Shown: positions 37,262 to 48,438, counted from the stretch's first letter. The stretch is DNA of 64,000 nucleotides from Acinetobacter sp. ANC 4862 (GCF_004336635.1 NZ_SJXH01000005.1:62001-126000), one strand, 5' to 3'. Numbers and translations are program-made. Notes: a model not told the origin generated them from the letters alone.

Positions 37262-37533
37262 CCATTTTGCCTTATGCACTCGGCATATGTATGGTAGCCA
37301 TCACCATTTCAATGTTTCTCTGTCTGGTCCGCCTAGTCATGGGTCCCTCCATTGTCGATCGTCTTTTAGCCTTGGATACATTGTTTCTGAATGCCACCTG
37401 CCTTGTGGTGATTCTTGGCATCTACTGGGCAAGTACCGCCTTATTTGAAGGGGCTTTATTGGTTGCCATGCTTGGATTTGTTTCCACCGCAGCGCTTGCT
37501 CGCTACTTTACCACTGGCCATGTCGTAGATTAG
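37258..37533 (+). CDS. mrpF: Mrp antiporter subunit F
   Basis: 91 residues, three membrane helices, with the family block VRLVMGPSIVDRLLALDT. Part of the membrane arm of the Mrp complex. The start overlaps the mrpE stop in an ATGA arrangement; mrpG begins 11 bp later with AGGAGA upstream. Confidence 0.93.
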   Translation: MTILPYALGICMVAITISMFLCLVRLVMGPSIVDRLLALDTLFLNATCLVVILGIYWASTALFEGALLVAMLGFVSTAALARYFTTGHVVD

Positions 37534-37544
37534 GAGAAACAGTA

Positions 37545-37946
37545 ATGCAACTCGTGATGGAAATCCTGGTTTCAATTTTTTTATTGATTGGCTCATTCTT
37601 TATGTTGGTCGGGGGTATTGGCATGGTACGCTTACCTGACTTATTTATGCGTCTGCATGCTCCGACAAAATCCAGTACTTTGGGACTGGGTAGCTTCTTA
37701 ATTGCTGCAATGATTTTTTCAGCATTTCAAGGCCGTTTTGGTTTTGCCGAACTGTTATTGACTTTATTGGCGTTCATTACCGCGCCCGTATCTGCAAATT
37801 TAATGGCACAAGCCGCTCTACACTTACGGTTACGCTCAACCGGTGGTGAAGTGCCTGAAACACTTGAGCGCCCCTTACCTTGGCAACGAAGCCGCCGTCG
37901 CCCTCCTACGAAAGACAAAAACAACTCACATGATGACCTAAGCTAA
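37545..37946 (+). CDS. mrpG: Mrp antiporter subunit G
   Basis: 133 residues. Three membrane helices, with the family signature GGIGMVRLPDLFMRLHAPTK followed by SSTLGLGSFLIAAMIF. A basic, Arg-rich tail (PWQRSRRRPPTKDKN) extends the C terminus. AGGAGA lies before the ATG. Last gene of the operon; a bidirectional terminator is 110 bp downstream. With A(+B), C, D, E and F all present, the antiporter set is complete. Confidence 0.93.
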   Translation: MQLVMEILVSIFLLIGSFFMLVGGIGMVRLPDLFMRLHAPTKSSTLGLGSFLIAAMIFSAFQGRFGFAELLLTLLAFITAPVSANLMAQAALHLRLRSTGGEVPETLERPLPWQRSRRRPPTKDKNNSHDDLS

Positions 37947-38057
37947 ATGCAGACTAGAGTCTTTAGTATTTTTAGTCCTTTGGCCATTTCCAGTTTGAAT
38001 TCAGTCTACTGCATGCGCTGATATATTAATTTTGTCTTAAACAATATTTTAACGCAC

Positions 38058-38085
38058 AAAAAAGCCACCCGAAGGTGGCTTTTTT
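38058..38085. terminator. Bidirectional terminator between mrpG and rbfA
   Basis: Perfect 12-bp stem AAAAAAGCCACC / GGTGGCTTTTTT with a CGAA loop between convergent genes, with T tracts on both strands. Confidence 0.92.
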
Positions 38086-38095
38086 ATTACATCAA

Positions 38096-38500
38096 TTATT
38101 CATCATCTTGCTTTGCTTCAGCAGGCGGTAAATCCTTCACTGCTTCTGCAATCAGACCAAACATATAATTGCCGTAAGCATTGGTTTTGTCATAATGGAA
38201 ACGCAAACGTGGCGTAATACGTGTCTTGATACGACGACTCAATTCGTGGCGCAAGAAACCAGATGCTTTGTTTAATACATCTAAAGTTTCTTTATTCGCG
38301 GCTTCGCTTTGATCATCACCCAGTTCACGCCCCATTACAGTCACATAAACTTCGGCATATCCTAAGTCTGCGCTAACTTTCACCGCAGAGATGGTCACCA
38401 GACCACCTAAGCGTGGATCTTTAAGCTCTTGACGAATCAGTTCAGAGAGTTCTCTCTGAACTGTATCAGCCATACGCTTAAGACGCTGACTACCCGCCAT
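38096..38500 (-). CDS. rbfA: RbfA, 30S ribosome-binding factor
   Basis: 134 residues. Late-stage 16S rRNA maturation factor with a type II KH fold; the family features MADTVQRELSELIRQELKDP and LRFHYDKT are present. Its ATG overlaps the infB stop codon (TAATG), indicating translational coupling. truB, which often follows rbfA in gammaproteobacteria, is not here; mrpG converges instead. Confidence 0.96.
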   Translation of the reverse strand: MAGSQRLKRMADTVQRELSELIRQELKDPRLGGLVTISAVKVSADLGYAEVYVTVMGRELGDDQSEAANKETLDVLNKASGFLRHELSRRIKTRITPRLRFHYDKTNAYGNYMFGLIAEAVKDLPPAEAKQDDE

Positions 38501-41205
38501 TAAAGACTCCGTTTAATCAATTGAACATCGTACACTTCGATCTTATCGAGTGCTTTGATGTCTTTATAGCCTTTCACCGCAAGACCACATTCCATACCGG
38601 CACGAACTTCTTCAACCACTTCTTTGTAGCGACGAAGAGATTCAAGCTCACCCTGGAACACAACCACGTCATCACGTAATACGCGAATCGGTTTGTTACG
38701 ATGCAATACGCCTTCAAGTACCATACAGCCCGCAGCCGCACCGAATTTACTTGAGTGGAACACTTCACGTACTTGCGCAACACCAAGAATCGTTTCACGA
38801 TGCTCAGGAGCAAGTTTACCGCTCATTGCTGCTTTCACGTCATCAATCAATTCATAGATGATGCTGTAATAACGAATGTCGATGCCGTCTGCATCCGCTT
38901 TTTGACGCGCAGTATTATCAGCACGTACGTTAAAGCCTAGAAGTACTGCTTCTGAAGATTCAGCAAGTGTAACGTCAGACTCAGTAATTGCACCTACGCC
39001 AGAACCAATTACACGAACACGAACTTCATCTGTTGCCAATGCTTGCAAGGCTACAGTCAATGCTTCCAATGTACCGCGTACATCAGTTTTAAGCACAACG
39101 TTCACATAAGGAACATCTTTTTTGCCCATAGACGCCATGATGTTTTCAAGACGCATCGCACTTTGACGCTCAAGACGTTTTTCACGCTCACGCGCCATAC
39201 GTGCATCAGCGACTTCGCGTGCTTTTTTCTCATCATTTACAACAAGAACTTCGTCACCCGCCATTGGCGCTTCAGGAAGACCCAAGATTTCTACTGGAAT
39301 CGAAGGACCTGCTGATTTAATACGTTTACCGTTTTCATCTACCATCGCACGAACACGACCGTAAGATGCACCGGCAAGCACTAAATCACCGACATTCAAG
39401 GTACCGTTTTGTACAAGAATAGAAGCAACTGCACCGCGGTCTTTGTCTACACGCGCTTCAATCACAACACCTTGCGCAGCACCTTCTTCAGATGCTTTCA
39501 ATTCAAGCATTTCTGATTGAATTAAAATAAGGTCAAGCAGTTCATCGATACCTTGACCTGAATGTGCAGAAACCATTGCCACAGGTACGTCACCGCCCCA
39601 TTGTTCAGGCACGATTTCTTTAGTGGTCAATTCGTTCAATACGCGATCTGGATCAGCAGATTCTTTATCCATCTTGTTGATTGCAACAATGATTGGCGTA
39701 CCTGCAGCACGTGCATGATCAATTGCTTCAGCAGTTTGTGGCATTACACCATCATCAGCCGCAACAACAAGAACCACGATATCAGTCGCTTTCGCACCAC
39801 GTGAACGCATTGAAGTAAACGCTGCGTGTCCCGGTGTGTCTAAGAAAGTGATAATGCCTTTATCCGTTTTAACGTGATATGCACCGATATGCTGTGTAAT
39901 ACCGCCCGCTTCGCCCGCAGCCACTTTGGTACGACGAATACGGTCAAGAAGCGATGTTTTACCATGGTCAACGTGACCCATGATCGTAACAACAGGAGCA
40001 CGGGTCGTTTGAACACCACGCGCTTCTTCAGCTGCTTCCAGCAAGTTATCTTCAGCTTGAGTATCAGAAACTAGAACTGGGTTATGACCCATTTCTTCAA
40101 CGACAAGTGCTGCAATTTCCTGCTCAATGGCTTGGTTTTGAGTCACAAGCTCACCCATTTTCATGAGTGATTTGATTACTTCGCGAACCTTGATTGCCAT
40201 TTTTGCAGCTAAGTCAGCAACAACAATGGTTTCACCAATTTCAACATCATAAACTTGTTTCTTAACAGGTTTTTCAAAGCCATGCTTGTTGCCCTGGCTA
40301 GTTTTCAAACCACGTTTAGGCTGTTTACTGAAGCTTTGCTCTTCCTGACCACGACGTCCACCTTTTTTCGGTGCACGTGCAGTTGTAGTGTTACCACCAC
40401 GTTTAATTTCACGGTCTTCTTTGGCAAATGAATCTTCATAAGCCTGACCAACAAGACCAGCTGCCAATGGAGAATCATCGACAACACGAATCGTTGCAGT
40501 CGTATCTTCAGAGGTGTACTTAGAAGCCATCTGACGCATTTGTTCAAGCGTACGTTGTTGCGCTTCTTCAGCCGACTTACGACGTGCTGCTTCTTCAACT
40601 GCTTTTAATTGCGCAGCTTGAGCTTCACGTGCTTTTTTCTGTTCAGCTGTTTCAACTTGTTTAACCGTTTGTTTTACAATCGGTTTGTTGTTTGACTTAC
40701 GCTTCACAACAACAGCAGCTTTTGGTACTTCTTGCTTAGCTGTTTCTTGCTTAGCAGCAGCACGCATTGCTTCAAAAGCTTGTTTCGCTTTAGATACACC
40801 AGTCTGAGGTGCGTCATCCGCTTTTTGTTCAGCATTCGCAGGAGATGCAGTTGCATTCTTGTCTGCTTGTGCTTTCGCTAAAGCTTCAGCTTTAATTTGT
40901 TCAGGATCAGGCTTAACAAACGTGTGCTTTTTACGCACTTCAACGTTAATTGTCTTCGCCTTACCTGATGTACTGGCCACTTTAGCAGTACTGGTTGTTT
41001 TACGTTTCAACGTGATTTTTCCTGCATGCCCATCGTCTTGACCATGAAGTTTCTTCAAATGGTTAACGAGGGTATTTTGTTGTTCAGTGGAAATAATATC
41101 TTCAGCTTTACGTTGCGGTAAGCCTGCGTCACGAACCTGCTCTAGGAGCTTCTCAACTGGACGTTCTACGCTGAGAGCTAACTCTTTAATCGACTTGTCC
41201 GTCAT
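38500..41205 (-). CDS. infB: Translation initiation factor IF-2
   Basis: 901 residues. GTPase that brings fMet-tRNA to the 30S P site. The N-terminal domain (about residues 1-55) and a long Lys/Ala/Glu-rich linker precede the G domain: G1 [15 protein letters not shown]3 [14 protein letters not shown]4 VAINKMDK. C-terminal domains follow, ending [12 protein letters not shown]. Located between nusA (10 bp upstream) and rbfA (stop/start overlap). The three initiator tRNA genes upstream encode the RNA it delivers. Confidence 0.98.
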   Translation of the reverse strand: MTDKSIKELALSVERPVEKLLEQVRDAGLPQRKAEDIISTEQQNTLVNHLKKLHGQDDGHAGKITLKRKTTSTAKVASTSGKAKTINVEVRKKHTFVKPDPEQIKAEALAKAQADKNATASPANAEQKADDAPQTGVSKAKQAFEAMRAAAKQETAKQEVPKAAVVVKRKSNNKPIVKQTVKQVETAEQKKAREAQAAQLKAVEEAARRKSAEEAQQRTLEQMRQMASKYTSEDTTATIRVVDDSPLAAGLVGQAYEDSFAKEDREIKRGGNTTTARAPKKGGRRGQEEQSFSKQPKRGLKTSQGNKHGFEKPVKKQVYDVEIGETIVVADLAAKMAIKVREVIKSLMKMGELVTQNQAIEQEIAALVVEEMGHNPVLVSDTQAEDNLLEAAEEARGVQTTRAPVVTIMGHVDHGKTSLLDRIRRTKVAAGEAGGITQHIGAYHVKTDKGIITFLDTPGHAAFTSMRSRGAKATDIVVLVVAADDGVMPQTAEAIDHARAAGTPIIVAINKMDKESADPDRVLNELTTKEIVPEQWGGDVPVAMVSAHSGQGIDELLDLILIQSEMLELKASEEGAAQGVVIEARVDKDRGAVASILVQNGTLNVGDLVLAGASYGRVRAMVDENGKRIKSAGPSIPVEILGLPEAPMAGDEVLVVNDEKKAREVADARMAREREKRLERQSAMRLENIMASMGKKDVPYVNVVLKTDVRGTLEALTVALQALATDEVRVRVIGSGVGAITESDVTLAESSEAVLLGFNVRADNTARQKADADGIDIRYYSIIYELIDDVKAAMSGKLAPEHRETILGVAQVREVFHSSKFGAAAGCMVLEGVLHRNKPIRVLRDDVVVFQGELESLRRYKEVVEEVRAGMECGLAVKGYKDIKALDKIEVYDVQLIKRSL

Positions 41206-41215
41206 ATATTTCCTC

Positions 41216-42700
41216 CTAGTTAAACCATGATTCGCGCGCTTTCATAATAAGTTGACCTGCTTTTTCAGCACCTAAACCTTCAATATCTTCAATATCGTCA
41301 GTTGCCTGGTCAGCCAAATCATCTACTGTTACCACACCGCGAGCTGCAAGTGCATACGCGATTTCCTGTGTCATCCCAGCCATTGCAACGAGTTCTGCAC
41401 TTGGTTCCTGGATGTTTTCTTGTTGTTTTAATGCATCTGCCAATGTAATTTCTTTCGCACGGCTTTGCAATAATTCAACAGTTTCAGCATCAAGTTCAAT
41501 CTCATCGAATGTTTCAGCTGGAACATAAGCAATCTCTTCAAGAGAAGTAAAGCCCATTTCAACCAAAGCCATTGCCAAATCTTCTTCAATATCAAGACGT
41601 GTTACAAACATGTCGAGGTATTGTTGAGCTTCATTTTGTTGACGCGCGTAGAATTCTTCTTCGAGCATCATATCCAATTTGTAGCCAGTCAATTCAGATG
41701 CTAAACGAACATTCTGACCTTGTGAACCAATGGCACGTGCCAACTGATCCGTTGCGGCAAAAATGATATCGGCGCTATGGGCATCTTCATCAATCACAAT
41801 ACTTGATACATCAGCAGGCTCTAAAGCGCTTGCAATGTACTGTGCCGGATCATCAGACCATACAACAACATCAATACGCTCACCGTTCAATTCTGATTGT
41901 ACTGCCTGGATACGTGTACCACGCATACCAATACAAGCACCAACAGGATCAATACGATGATCGTTCGTTTTCACAGCGATTTTAGCACGAACACCCGGTT
42001 GGCGTGCAGCTGCTTTAATTTCGATGATTTCTTCAGAAATTTCAGGAATTTCTTTCTTCATCAAAGCAATCAGCATTTCAGGACGTGCGCGTGACAACAA
42101 TAATTGTGCACCACGACCTTCACGGTTCACGCTATATAAAATGGCGTTTACACGTTGTTTCGGGCGAAGAATTTCTTTAGGAATAATTTCTTCACGTGAA
42201 AGATATGCTTCAGCATTGTCACCTAAGTCAATAATAAAGCCATCTTTGGTTTGTTTTTTAACTTCACCGTAGATGAGTTCACCAACTTTAGATTCGTACG
42301 CATCAGCAACCAAAGCACGTTCAGCTTCACGAATTTTTTGCACAATCACCTGTTTGGCAATTTGTGCAGCAATTCGACCGAAATCAATCGATTCAACTTC
42401 GAGTTCACGAATGTCACCGATTGACCATTTTTCAGGATCCAAATCCGAGATCGCATCCTGACATGCAGGCATTTCATGATCTTCGTCAGCAACCACCTCC
42501 CATTGACGGAAAGTACGGTAATCACCGGTCTTACGATCGATTTCTACACGTAAACGTGCTTCTTCCGAGTTTGTGCCTTCGTAAAATTTCTTTTTAGTCG
42601 CAGCAACTAAAGCTTGTTCAAGCGCTTCAAAAATTGCATCACGACTTACACCTTTTTCGTTACTAACCGTTTCTACTACGGTAAGAATTTCACGAGCCAT
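41216..42700 (-). CDS. nusA: NusA transcription elongation/antitermination factor
   Basis: 494 residues. Binds RNA polymerase and nascent RNA, modulating pausing, termination and antitermination. Order of domains: N-terminal RNAP-binding domain, S1 ([20 protein letters not shown]), KH1/KH2 ([39 protein letters not shown]), then two C-terminal acidic repeats ([38 protein letters not shown]). Second gene of rimP-nusA-infB-rbfA, 39 bp after rimP. Confidence 0.97.
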   Translation of the reverse strand: MAREILTVVETVSNEKGVSRDAIFEALEQALVAATKKKFYEGTNSEEARLRVEIDRKTGDYRTFRQWEVVADEDHEMPACQDAISDLDPEKWSIGDIRELEVESIDFGRIAAQIAKQVIVQKIREAERALVADAYESKVGELIYGEVKKQTKDGFIIDLGDNAEAYLSREEIIPKEILRPKQRVNAILYSVNREGRGAQLLLSRARPEMLIALMKKEIPEISEEIIEIKAAARQPGVRAKIAVKTNDHRIDPVGACIGMRGTRIQAVQSELNGERIDVVVWSDDPAQYIASALEPADVSSIVIDEDAHSADIIFAATDQLARAIGSQGQNVRLASELTGYKLDMMLEEEFYARQQNEAQQYLDMFVTRLDIEEDLAMALVEMGFTSLEEIAYVPAETFDEIELDAETVELLQSRAKEITLADALKQQENIQEPSAELVAMAGMTQEIAYALAARGVVTVDDLADQATDDIEDIEGLGAEKAGQLIMKARESWFN

Positions 42701-42739
42701 AAGTCACCTATTCGTTCAGATTCTTATTTATTGAATGAA

Positions 42740-43264
42740 TTAATCTTGAAAGATCAAATTTGATTTGTCGATATTATGACTGTCGATTTCAAGTACCTGT
42801 TGATTTTCAACTTCGACTTGAATGACTTCATTTTCAAGATCAACAGCAATGAGTTTTGCTTGAAATTTACGACGGTTATCTACAGCACTAATCAGACGTA
42901 AAGCAATTTTATGTCCAATATAGGCTGGCATTTGGTCAAGCTGAAAGAATGGTCGATCCCATCCTGGAGAAGACACTTCAAGTGAGTATTCGCCAGAAAT
43001 TGGATCATGCACGTCAAGCATTGCGCCAACTTGCTGTGTTACGCGGACACAATCTTGCACGCCAATACCACGACCTTCTTCAAGTTCGCCATCTTCATTC
43101 ATGACAGGTTGCGTGTTGTTTTCGTTGGTTTTATCAATATAGATACGTAATAAAGAACGTTTACCCTGAGGAAGGAATTCGATTCCCCAAAGTTCTACAT
43201 TACAAGCTTGCACTGCAGGAGCTATAAGGTCTTGGAGTGCTTGAGTTTTATTTGATAGCTTCAT
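42740..43264 (-). CDS. rimP: RimP, 30S ribosome maturation factor
   Basis: 174 residues. Needed for efficient 30S assembly. Family motifs [30 protein letters not shown] and [15 protein letters not shown] are clear. An acidic insertion ([18 protein letters not shown]) interrupts the usual N-terminal domain loop. First protein gene after the initiator tRNA array; two terminator-like hairpins separate it from the tRNAs, so it probably has its own promoter or depends on read-through. Confidence 0.95.
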   Translation of the reverse strand: MKLSNKTQALQDLIAPAVQACNVELWGIEFLPQGKRSLLRIYIDKTNENNTQPVMNEDGELEEGRGIGVQDCVRVTQQVGAMLDVHDPISGEYSLEVSSPGWDRPFFQLDQMPAYIGHKIALRLISAVDNRRKFQAKLIAVDLENEVIQVEVENQQVLEIDSHNIDKSNLIFQD

Positions 43265-43385
43265 TTACTCTCGTCATTGTTGTGCGATTCAATAGTCGCT
43301 GTGACCGGTTCAGACTAACTCAACTATATTAGTAGTGAAACATGACGATTTGACCAATGGATGTCGACACTACACGATAGCCAAT

Positions 43386-43407
43386 AAAAAAGGGCGTAAT
43401 CGCCCCT
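43386..43407 (-). terminator. Second terminator after initiator tRNA array
   Basis: Minus strand GGGCG - ATTA - CGCCC followed by six T residues, between tRNA copy nearest rimP and rimP. Confidence 0.75.
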
Positions 43408-43438
43408 GTGTACACAGAAAAACCAAAGTCCACTGTGC

Positions 43439-43468
43439 AAAAAGGCCCACCATTTTTGTGAGCCTTTT
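43439..43468 (-). terminator. First terminator after initiator tRNA array
   Basis: Minus strand AAAAGGCTCAC / GTGGGCCTTTTT (one G-T pair), 8 bp downstream of the last tRNA. Confidence 0.75.
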
Positions 43469-43475
43469 AGAAACT

Positions 43476-43552
<77 letters not shown>

Positions 43553-43644
43553 ACAACGTGCAAAAATTATATACAATTCACTGAGCATTTTCAATCAAAA
43601 ACTGTTCAATGGTTGCTTGATTAAGTTGCACCCTAATCAAAAAG

Positions 43645-43721
<77 letters not shown>

Positions 43722-43792
43722 ACAAAATGCAAAAATTAATCACCATTTAAATATTATTTAAATCGCCTATTTAGTTTGCCTCTAAATAGTAT

Positions 43793-43869
<77 letters not shown>

Positions 43870-43915
43870 TCAACAGATTTGCTGCTTACACCAACTTATG
43901 TTCTGGATTACAAGT

Positions 43916-44000
43916 TGGTGCGGAAGGGGGGACTTGAACCCCCACGCCCGAAGGCACTACCACCTCAAGGTAGCGTGTCTACCAATTCCACCACCACCGC
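43916..44000 (-). tRNA. tRNA-Leu(GAG)
   Basis: 85 nt including encoded CCA. Class II tRNA with the long variable arm (GTGCCTTCGGGCGT) and anticodon GAG in CTACCTTGAGGTGGTAG. T arm GGGGGTTCAAGTCCCCC is perfect. The acceptor stem GCGGTGG / CTTCCGC has a U5-U68 mismatch and a G6-U67 wobble, which is unusual. Same position as leuU after secG in E. coli. Confidence 0.95.
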
Positions 44001-44053
44001 AGCTGTGTCGCATTCTAGTCGGATCAGGTCCAAAAAGAAAGAACTAAATCAGG

Positions 44054-44383
44054 TTATTCACCTGTTTTTGGTGTGACTGGCGAAGTTTCATTCGAATTCG
44101 CCGGAGCAGTCGTGGTTGTTTGCACTGATTTTAAGCTATACGCATCAGTCGTTTGTTTTTTGGCAAACACCGCTAAAGTTAAACTGGTGACAAAGAATAA
44201 AGCCGTCAAAATGCCCGTTAAGCGAGTCATGAAATTCGCTGAACCTGAAGCACCAAATACAGTTGCAGCACCGCCACCACCAAATGATGCGCCTGCATCT
44301 GCACCTTTACCATGTTGTACCAGAATCAATACAATCATTAATATGGCTAAGATAATATGTACCACCAGCACAAAAGTTTGCAT
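44054..44383 (-). CDS. secG: SecG, preprotein translocase subunit
   Basis: 109 residues, two membrane helices (FVLVVHIILAILMIVLILVQ; FMTRLTGILTALFFVTSLTL) flanking the conserved HGKGADAGASFGGGGA loop. Accessory subunit of SecYEG in the inner membrane. The Thr/Asn-rich tail after TM2 is a common variable region. Follows tpiA by 13 bp and is followed by tRNA-Leu, as in E. coli where secG precedes leuU. Confidence 0.95.
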   Translation of the reverse strand: MQTFVLVVHIILAILMIVLILVQHGKGADAGASFGGGGAATVFGASGSANFMTRLTGILTALFFVTSLTLAVFAKKQTTDAYSLKSVQTTTTAPANSNETSPVTPKTGE

Positions 44384-44396
44384 GCTGAACTCCTAA

Positions 44397-45188
44397 TTAT
44401 TTTGTATTTGCAAAAGCCTGAGCAATTTTATAGAAAGACTCTGCATTTAAAGACGCACCACCAACCAGTGCACCATTAATATCTGGACAGGCAGCCAACT
44501 CTACTGCATTTTCAGCCTTAACACTACCGCCATACAGAATGGCGATATTTGGACCGAACGACGTAATTTGAGTTAAGCCTTCACGAATCTTGGCATGCAT
44601 GGTTTGTGCATCTTCGGGTGAAGCTGTCTTACCGGTGCCAATTGCCCAAATCGGCTCATAGGCAATGACAATCTTTTGCCACTGTTCAGCTTGAACAACT
44701 GCGGCAATGTCACAGATTTGTTGCAATACCACCTGCTCTGCTTGACCATTTTCACGTTGTTCCAGGCTTTCACCTACACAATAAATAATGGTTAATCCTG
44801 CATTTAAAGCATTTTTAACTTTTTCATTCAGTATTTTCGCAGTTTCAGCAAAGATTTCACGACGTTCTGAATGACCAATCAGTACAAAATCAATTTGATG
44901 ATCTTTCAGAAGTTCAGCACTCACCTCTCCGGTATATGCACCTGTACCTGCAATACGCGAAACATTCTGTGCAACGGTATAAACCGATCGGACTGAACTT
45001 GCCAATTCCGCCTGAACACCGGCCAAGGCAAGCATGGTAGGCGCAACACCTAAATGACAATTTTCTTCTTTAATTTCATTATTTTGCAATAATTCTTTAA
45101 AACTATTTACCAGCTCTTTGGCATCTGCCTGCATTGGGTTCATTTTCCAATTGCCAACAACCCAAGGAGTAATAGCCGAACCCGACAT
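44397..45188 (-). CDS. tpiA: Triosephosphate isomerase
   Basis: 263 residues. Interconverts dihydroxyacetone phosphate and glyceraldehyde 3-phosphate. Catalytic motifs are complete: GNWKMNP (Asn, Lys), IGHSERR (His), the catalytic Glu in [16 protein letters not shown], and [12 protein letters not shown] with [13 protein letters not shown] 45188 ([10 protein letters not shown]) is preferred over an ATG 21 bp upstream because AGG lies 7 bases before it. Heads the tpiA-secG-tRNA group; pilB is divergent. Confidence 0.97.
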   Translation of the reverse strand: MSGSAITPWVVGNWKMNPMQADAKELVNSFKELLQNNEIKEENCHLGVAPTMLALAGVQAELASSVRSVYTVAQNVSRIAGTGAYTGEVSAELLKDHQIDFVLIGHSERREIFAETAKILNEKVKNALNAGLTIIYCVGESLEQRENGQAEQVVLQQICDIAAVVQAEQWQKIVIAYEPIWAIGTGKTASPEDAQTMHAKIREGLTQITSFGPNIAILYGGSVKAENAVELAACPDINGALVGGASLNAESFYKIAQAFANTK

Positions 45189-45469
45189 ACAGTAACCTAT
45201 TAAAAACAATTCATTTAACCGCGCACATTCTACACGGAATTCAGTATTTTTTAGAAAATTTTCACATGGCTTTTTTTAAGCCATTCTTAATTTTTGCAAG
45301 TCATCACAGCATTCTCAAGAAAAACTTCAGCATGTAATTACGACCAGTTCAAAGTTTTATCTAATATTAAGTAGATGACAACGTTTTCAGATATGGTATT
45401 TTTATATAACAAAAGTATAATTTAAAGATACCAATTATAAACAAATTGATTGAGCAGGCATATTAAAGC

Positions 45470-47182
45470 ATGACAGCATTACAAGGTTCACCAAGATTCA
45501 CTGGTTTTATTCGCCGTTTGGTTGAAGACGGCTTAGTTTCTGCTGAGAACATGCAGAATGCAGTATTAAATGCAAAAAAAGCCAATCAAGATATTGTTCC
45601 TTTCCTCATTGATCAATTGAAAGTTTCCTCATTAGATATTGCAGAGAAAATTTCTCAAGAGTTTGGGGAACCGCTTTTCGACCTTAGTGTTTATGATTCT
45701 GCACAAATTATCCGTGAAGGAATCGATGATAAACTGATTACCAAACATCGTGTGCTGCCTATTTTTAAACGTGGTAATTTACTTTATGTAGCCACCAGCA
45801 ATCCTACCAATATGGATGCCATGGATGCCATCCGCTTCAGTAGCAAAATGAATATTGAAGCCGTGATTGTTGAACATCCAAAATTAATAAAACTGATTGA
45901 ACAAAACTTTGCCGAAGCAGATACCTTTGAATTCTCTGATGATGATATCGACTTAAATCTTGAGCAAGAAGATCTCAGTCAAAAAGATGATGAAGATGAT
46001 AATCCGCAGGCTGATGAAGCACCAATTGTTAAATACATTAATAAATTACTGATTGATGCCATTCGCATGGGCGCTTCAGACTTACATTTTGAACCTTATG
46101 AAAAAAGTTATCGTGTTCGCTATCGAATCGATGGTGTGCTACGTCAAATTGCCACACCCCCCTTACAACTTGCTACACGCTTAGCCTCGCGTTTAAAAGT
46201 GATGTCCCAAATGGATATTTCTGAAAAGCGCTTGCCTCAAGATGGACGGATTAAACTTAAACTTTCCAAAAGCAAAGCCATCGACTTCCGTGTCAACTCA
46301 TTACCCACCTTATTTGGTGAAAAACTGGTACTGCGTATTTTGGATCCATCGAGTGCGATGCTAGGTATTGATGCATTGGGTTATGAACCCGAGCAAAAAG
46401 AGTTATTTATGCAAGCCCTGGATAAACCTCAAGGCATGCTCCTCATCACAGGTCCAACAGGTTCAGGTAAAACGGTTTCTTTATATACCGGTTTGAATAT
46501 TCTCAATCGTGAAGACACCAATATTTCAACCGCCGAAGATCCTGTGGAAATTAACTTGGAAGGAATTAATCAGGTCAATGTTAATGCTAAAGTGGGCTTA
46601 ACCTTCTCTGCGGCACTCAAGTCATTCCTGCGTCAAGACCCTGATATTGTCATGGTCGGTGAAATTCGAGATTTAGAAACGGCCGAAATTGCGATTAAAG
46701 CGGCTCAGACGGGTCATATGGTGATGTCAACGCTACACACCAACAGTGCACCTGAAACATTGACGCGCTTAAGAAATATGGGTGTACCTTCCTTTAATAT
46801 TGCCACCTCTGTAAACTTGGTGATTGCGCAACGTTTAGCTCGACGTTTATGTCCACAATGTAAAATTCCTGCTGACGTTCCAGAACCAAGTCTATTGGAA
46901 ATGGGATTTCAAGAAGAAGATCTAAAACATCCAGATTTTAAAGTTTACCAACCTGTCGGCTGTTCAGAATGTCGTGAAGGTTATAAGGGTCGTGTCGGTA
47001 TTTATGAAGTAATGAAAGTGACACCTGAAATTTCGAAAATTATTATGGAGGATGGCAATGCACTTGAAATTGCTGCAGCATCTTCAAGGTCGGGGTTTAA
47101 TAATTTACGTCGTTCAGGATTAATCAAGGTCATGCAGGGGGTGACTTCTCTTCAAGAAGTCAATCGTGTGACTAGCGAATAG
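45470..47182 (+). CDS. pilB: PilB, type IV pilus extension ATPase
   Basis: 570 residues. Hexameric cytoplasmic ATPase powering pilus assembly, and thereby twitching and DNA uptake. N-terminal MshEN domain (RFTGFIRRLVEDGLVSAE), then Walker A ITGPTGSGKTVSLYT, Asp box, Walker B DIVMVGEIRDLETAEIA, His box MSTLHTNSAPETL, and a zinc tetracysteine site formed by CPQCK and CSECR near the C terminus. First of pilB-pilC-pilD; divergent from tpiA across about 280 bp that must hold the promoters. Confidence 0.97.
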   Translation: MTALQGSPRFTGFIRRLVEDGLVSAENMQNAVLNAKKANQDIVPFLIDQLKVSSLDIAEKISQEFGEPLFDLSVYDSAQIIREGIDDKLITKHRVLPIFKRGNLLYVATSNPTNMDAMDAIRFSSKMNIEAVIVEHPKLIKLIEQNFAEADTFEFSDDDIDLNLEQEDLSQKDDEDDNPQADEAPIVKYINKLLIDAIRMGASDLHFEPYEKSYRVRYRIDGVLRQIATPPLQLATRLASRLKVMSQMDISEKRLPQDGRIKLKLSKSKAIDFRVNSLPTLFGEKLVLRILDPSSAMLGIDALGYEPEQKELFMQALDKPQGMLLITGPTGSGKTVSLYTGLNILNREDTNISTAEDPVEINLEGINQVNVNAKVGLTFSAALKSFLRQDPDIVMVGEIRDLETAEIAIKAAQTGHMVMSTLHTNSAPETLTRLRNMGVPSFNIATSVNLVIAQRLARRLCPQCKIPADVPEPSLLEMGFQEEDLKHPDFKVYQPVGCSECREGYKGRVGIYEVMKVTPEISKIIMEDGNALEIAAASSRSGFNNLRRSGLIKVMQGVTSLQEVNRVTSE

Positions 47183-47211
47183 ATCAAGCATTTAAAAATA
47201 AGGATAAATTC

Positions 47212-48438
47212 ATGGCTGTCAAAAAAGCACAGATGATGCCAACCTTCAGTTATGAAGGGGTTGATCGTAAAGGGGAAAAACTTAAAGGAGAATTACCTGC
47301 ACGTAACATGGCACTGGCTAAAGTGACCTTACGTAAGCAAGGGATTACCATTAAGACGATTCGGGAAAAGAGAAAAAATATTCTCGAAGGCTTAATGAAA
47401 AAAAAGGTATCTACACTCGATATCACCATTTTCACGCGCCAACTCGCTACCATGATGAAAGCAGGTGTACCGCTGGTACAGAGCTTTGAAATTGTTGCTG
47501 AAGGTCTTGAAAACCCGGCGATGCGTGAAGTGGTCTTAGGCATTAAAGGTGAAGTCGAAGGGGGGAATACCTTTGCAGGTGCACTTAAAAAATACCCTCA
47601 GTATTTTGACAATCTTTTTTGCTCACTCGTTGAGTCTGGTGAACAGTCCGGTGCTTTGGAAACCATGCTAGACAGGGTCGCGATCTATAAAGAAAAAAGT
47701 GAACTTTTAAAGCAAAAAATTAAAAAGGCCATGAAATACCCTATGGCTGTTATTGTCGTTGCACTTATCGTAACCATTATTTTGATGGTAAAAGTAGTTC
47801 CCGTATTCCAGGATTTGTTTACTTCATTTGGGGCCGATTTGCCGGCATTTACAAAAATGGTCGTGAATATGTCTGAGTGGATGCAAAAATACTGGTTTAT
47901 TCTGATTATTGCGATTGGTGCCATTATTGCAGGCTTCATGGAAGCCAAAAAACGTAGTAAAAAATTTCGTGATTTTCTCGATAAAGCAGCGCTCAAAGCC
48001 CCTATTTTTGGTGACTTGGTTTATAAAGCCATTATCGCACGTTACAGTCGGACTTTAGCGACTACATTTGCTGCCGGTGTCCCCCTGATTGATGCCCTAG
48101 AATCTACTGCTGGTGCAACCAACAATTGTGTCTATGAAGAAGCGGTCATGAAAATTCGCGATGATGTCGCCACAGGTCAACAGCTGCAATTTGCTATGCG
48201 TGTCACCAATAAATTCCCCTCTATGGCGGTTCAAATGGTGGCGATTGGTGAAGAGTCAGGTGCGCTCGACAGCATGCTGGATAAAGTAGCGACTCATTTT
48301 GAAAATGAAGTCGACAATGCGGTCGATGGCCTAACTTCAATGATGGAGCCGTTAATTATGGCTGTACTTGGTGTTCTCGTCGGTGGTCTGGTCATCGCCA
48401 TGTACCTCCCAATTTTCCAAATGGGTTCTGTCGTTTAA
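47212..48438 (+). CDS. pilC: PilC, type IV pilus inner-membrane platform protein
   Basis: 408 residues. Two T2SSF domains (LDITIFTRQLATMMKAGVPL; ARYSRTLATTFAAGVPLIDA) separated by membrane helices (PMAVIVVALIVTIILMVKVV; FILIIAIGAIIAGFM) and a third at the C terminus (IMAVLGVLVGGLVIAMYLPI). PilC couples PilB/PilT ATPases to pilin assembly. AAGGATAA precedes the ATG. The stop overlaps the pilD start region (TAATG), so the two are coupled. Confidence 0.97.
   Translation: MAVKKAQMMPTFSYEGVDRKGEKLKGELPARNMALAKVTLRKQGITIKTIREKRKNILEGLMKKKVSTLDITIFTRQLATMMKAGVPLVQSFEIVAEGLENPAMREVVLGIKGEVEGGNTFAGALKKYPQYFDNLFCSLVESGEQSGALETMLDRVAIYKEKSELLKQKIKKAMKYPMAVIVVALIVTIILMVKVVPVFQDLFTSFGADLPAFTKMVVNMSEWMQKYWFILIIAIGAIIAGFMEAKKRSKKFRDFLDKAALKAPIFGDLVYKAIIARYSRTLATTFAAGVPLIDALESTAGATNNCVYEEAVMKIRDDVATGQQLQFAMRVTNKFPSMAVQMVAIGEESGALDSMLDKVATHFENEVDNAVDGLTSMMEPLIMAVLGVLVGGLVIAMYLPIFQMGSVV

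Noticed and set aside
40305-40598. Antisense and shadow ORFs in infB, nusA, recB, recC and pnp
   Set aside because: They lie wholly within well-supported genes in other frames and show no family resemblance or ribosome binding sites.
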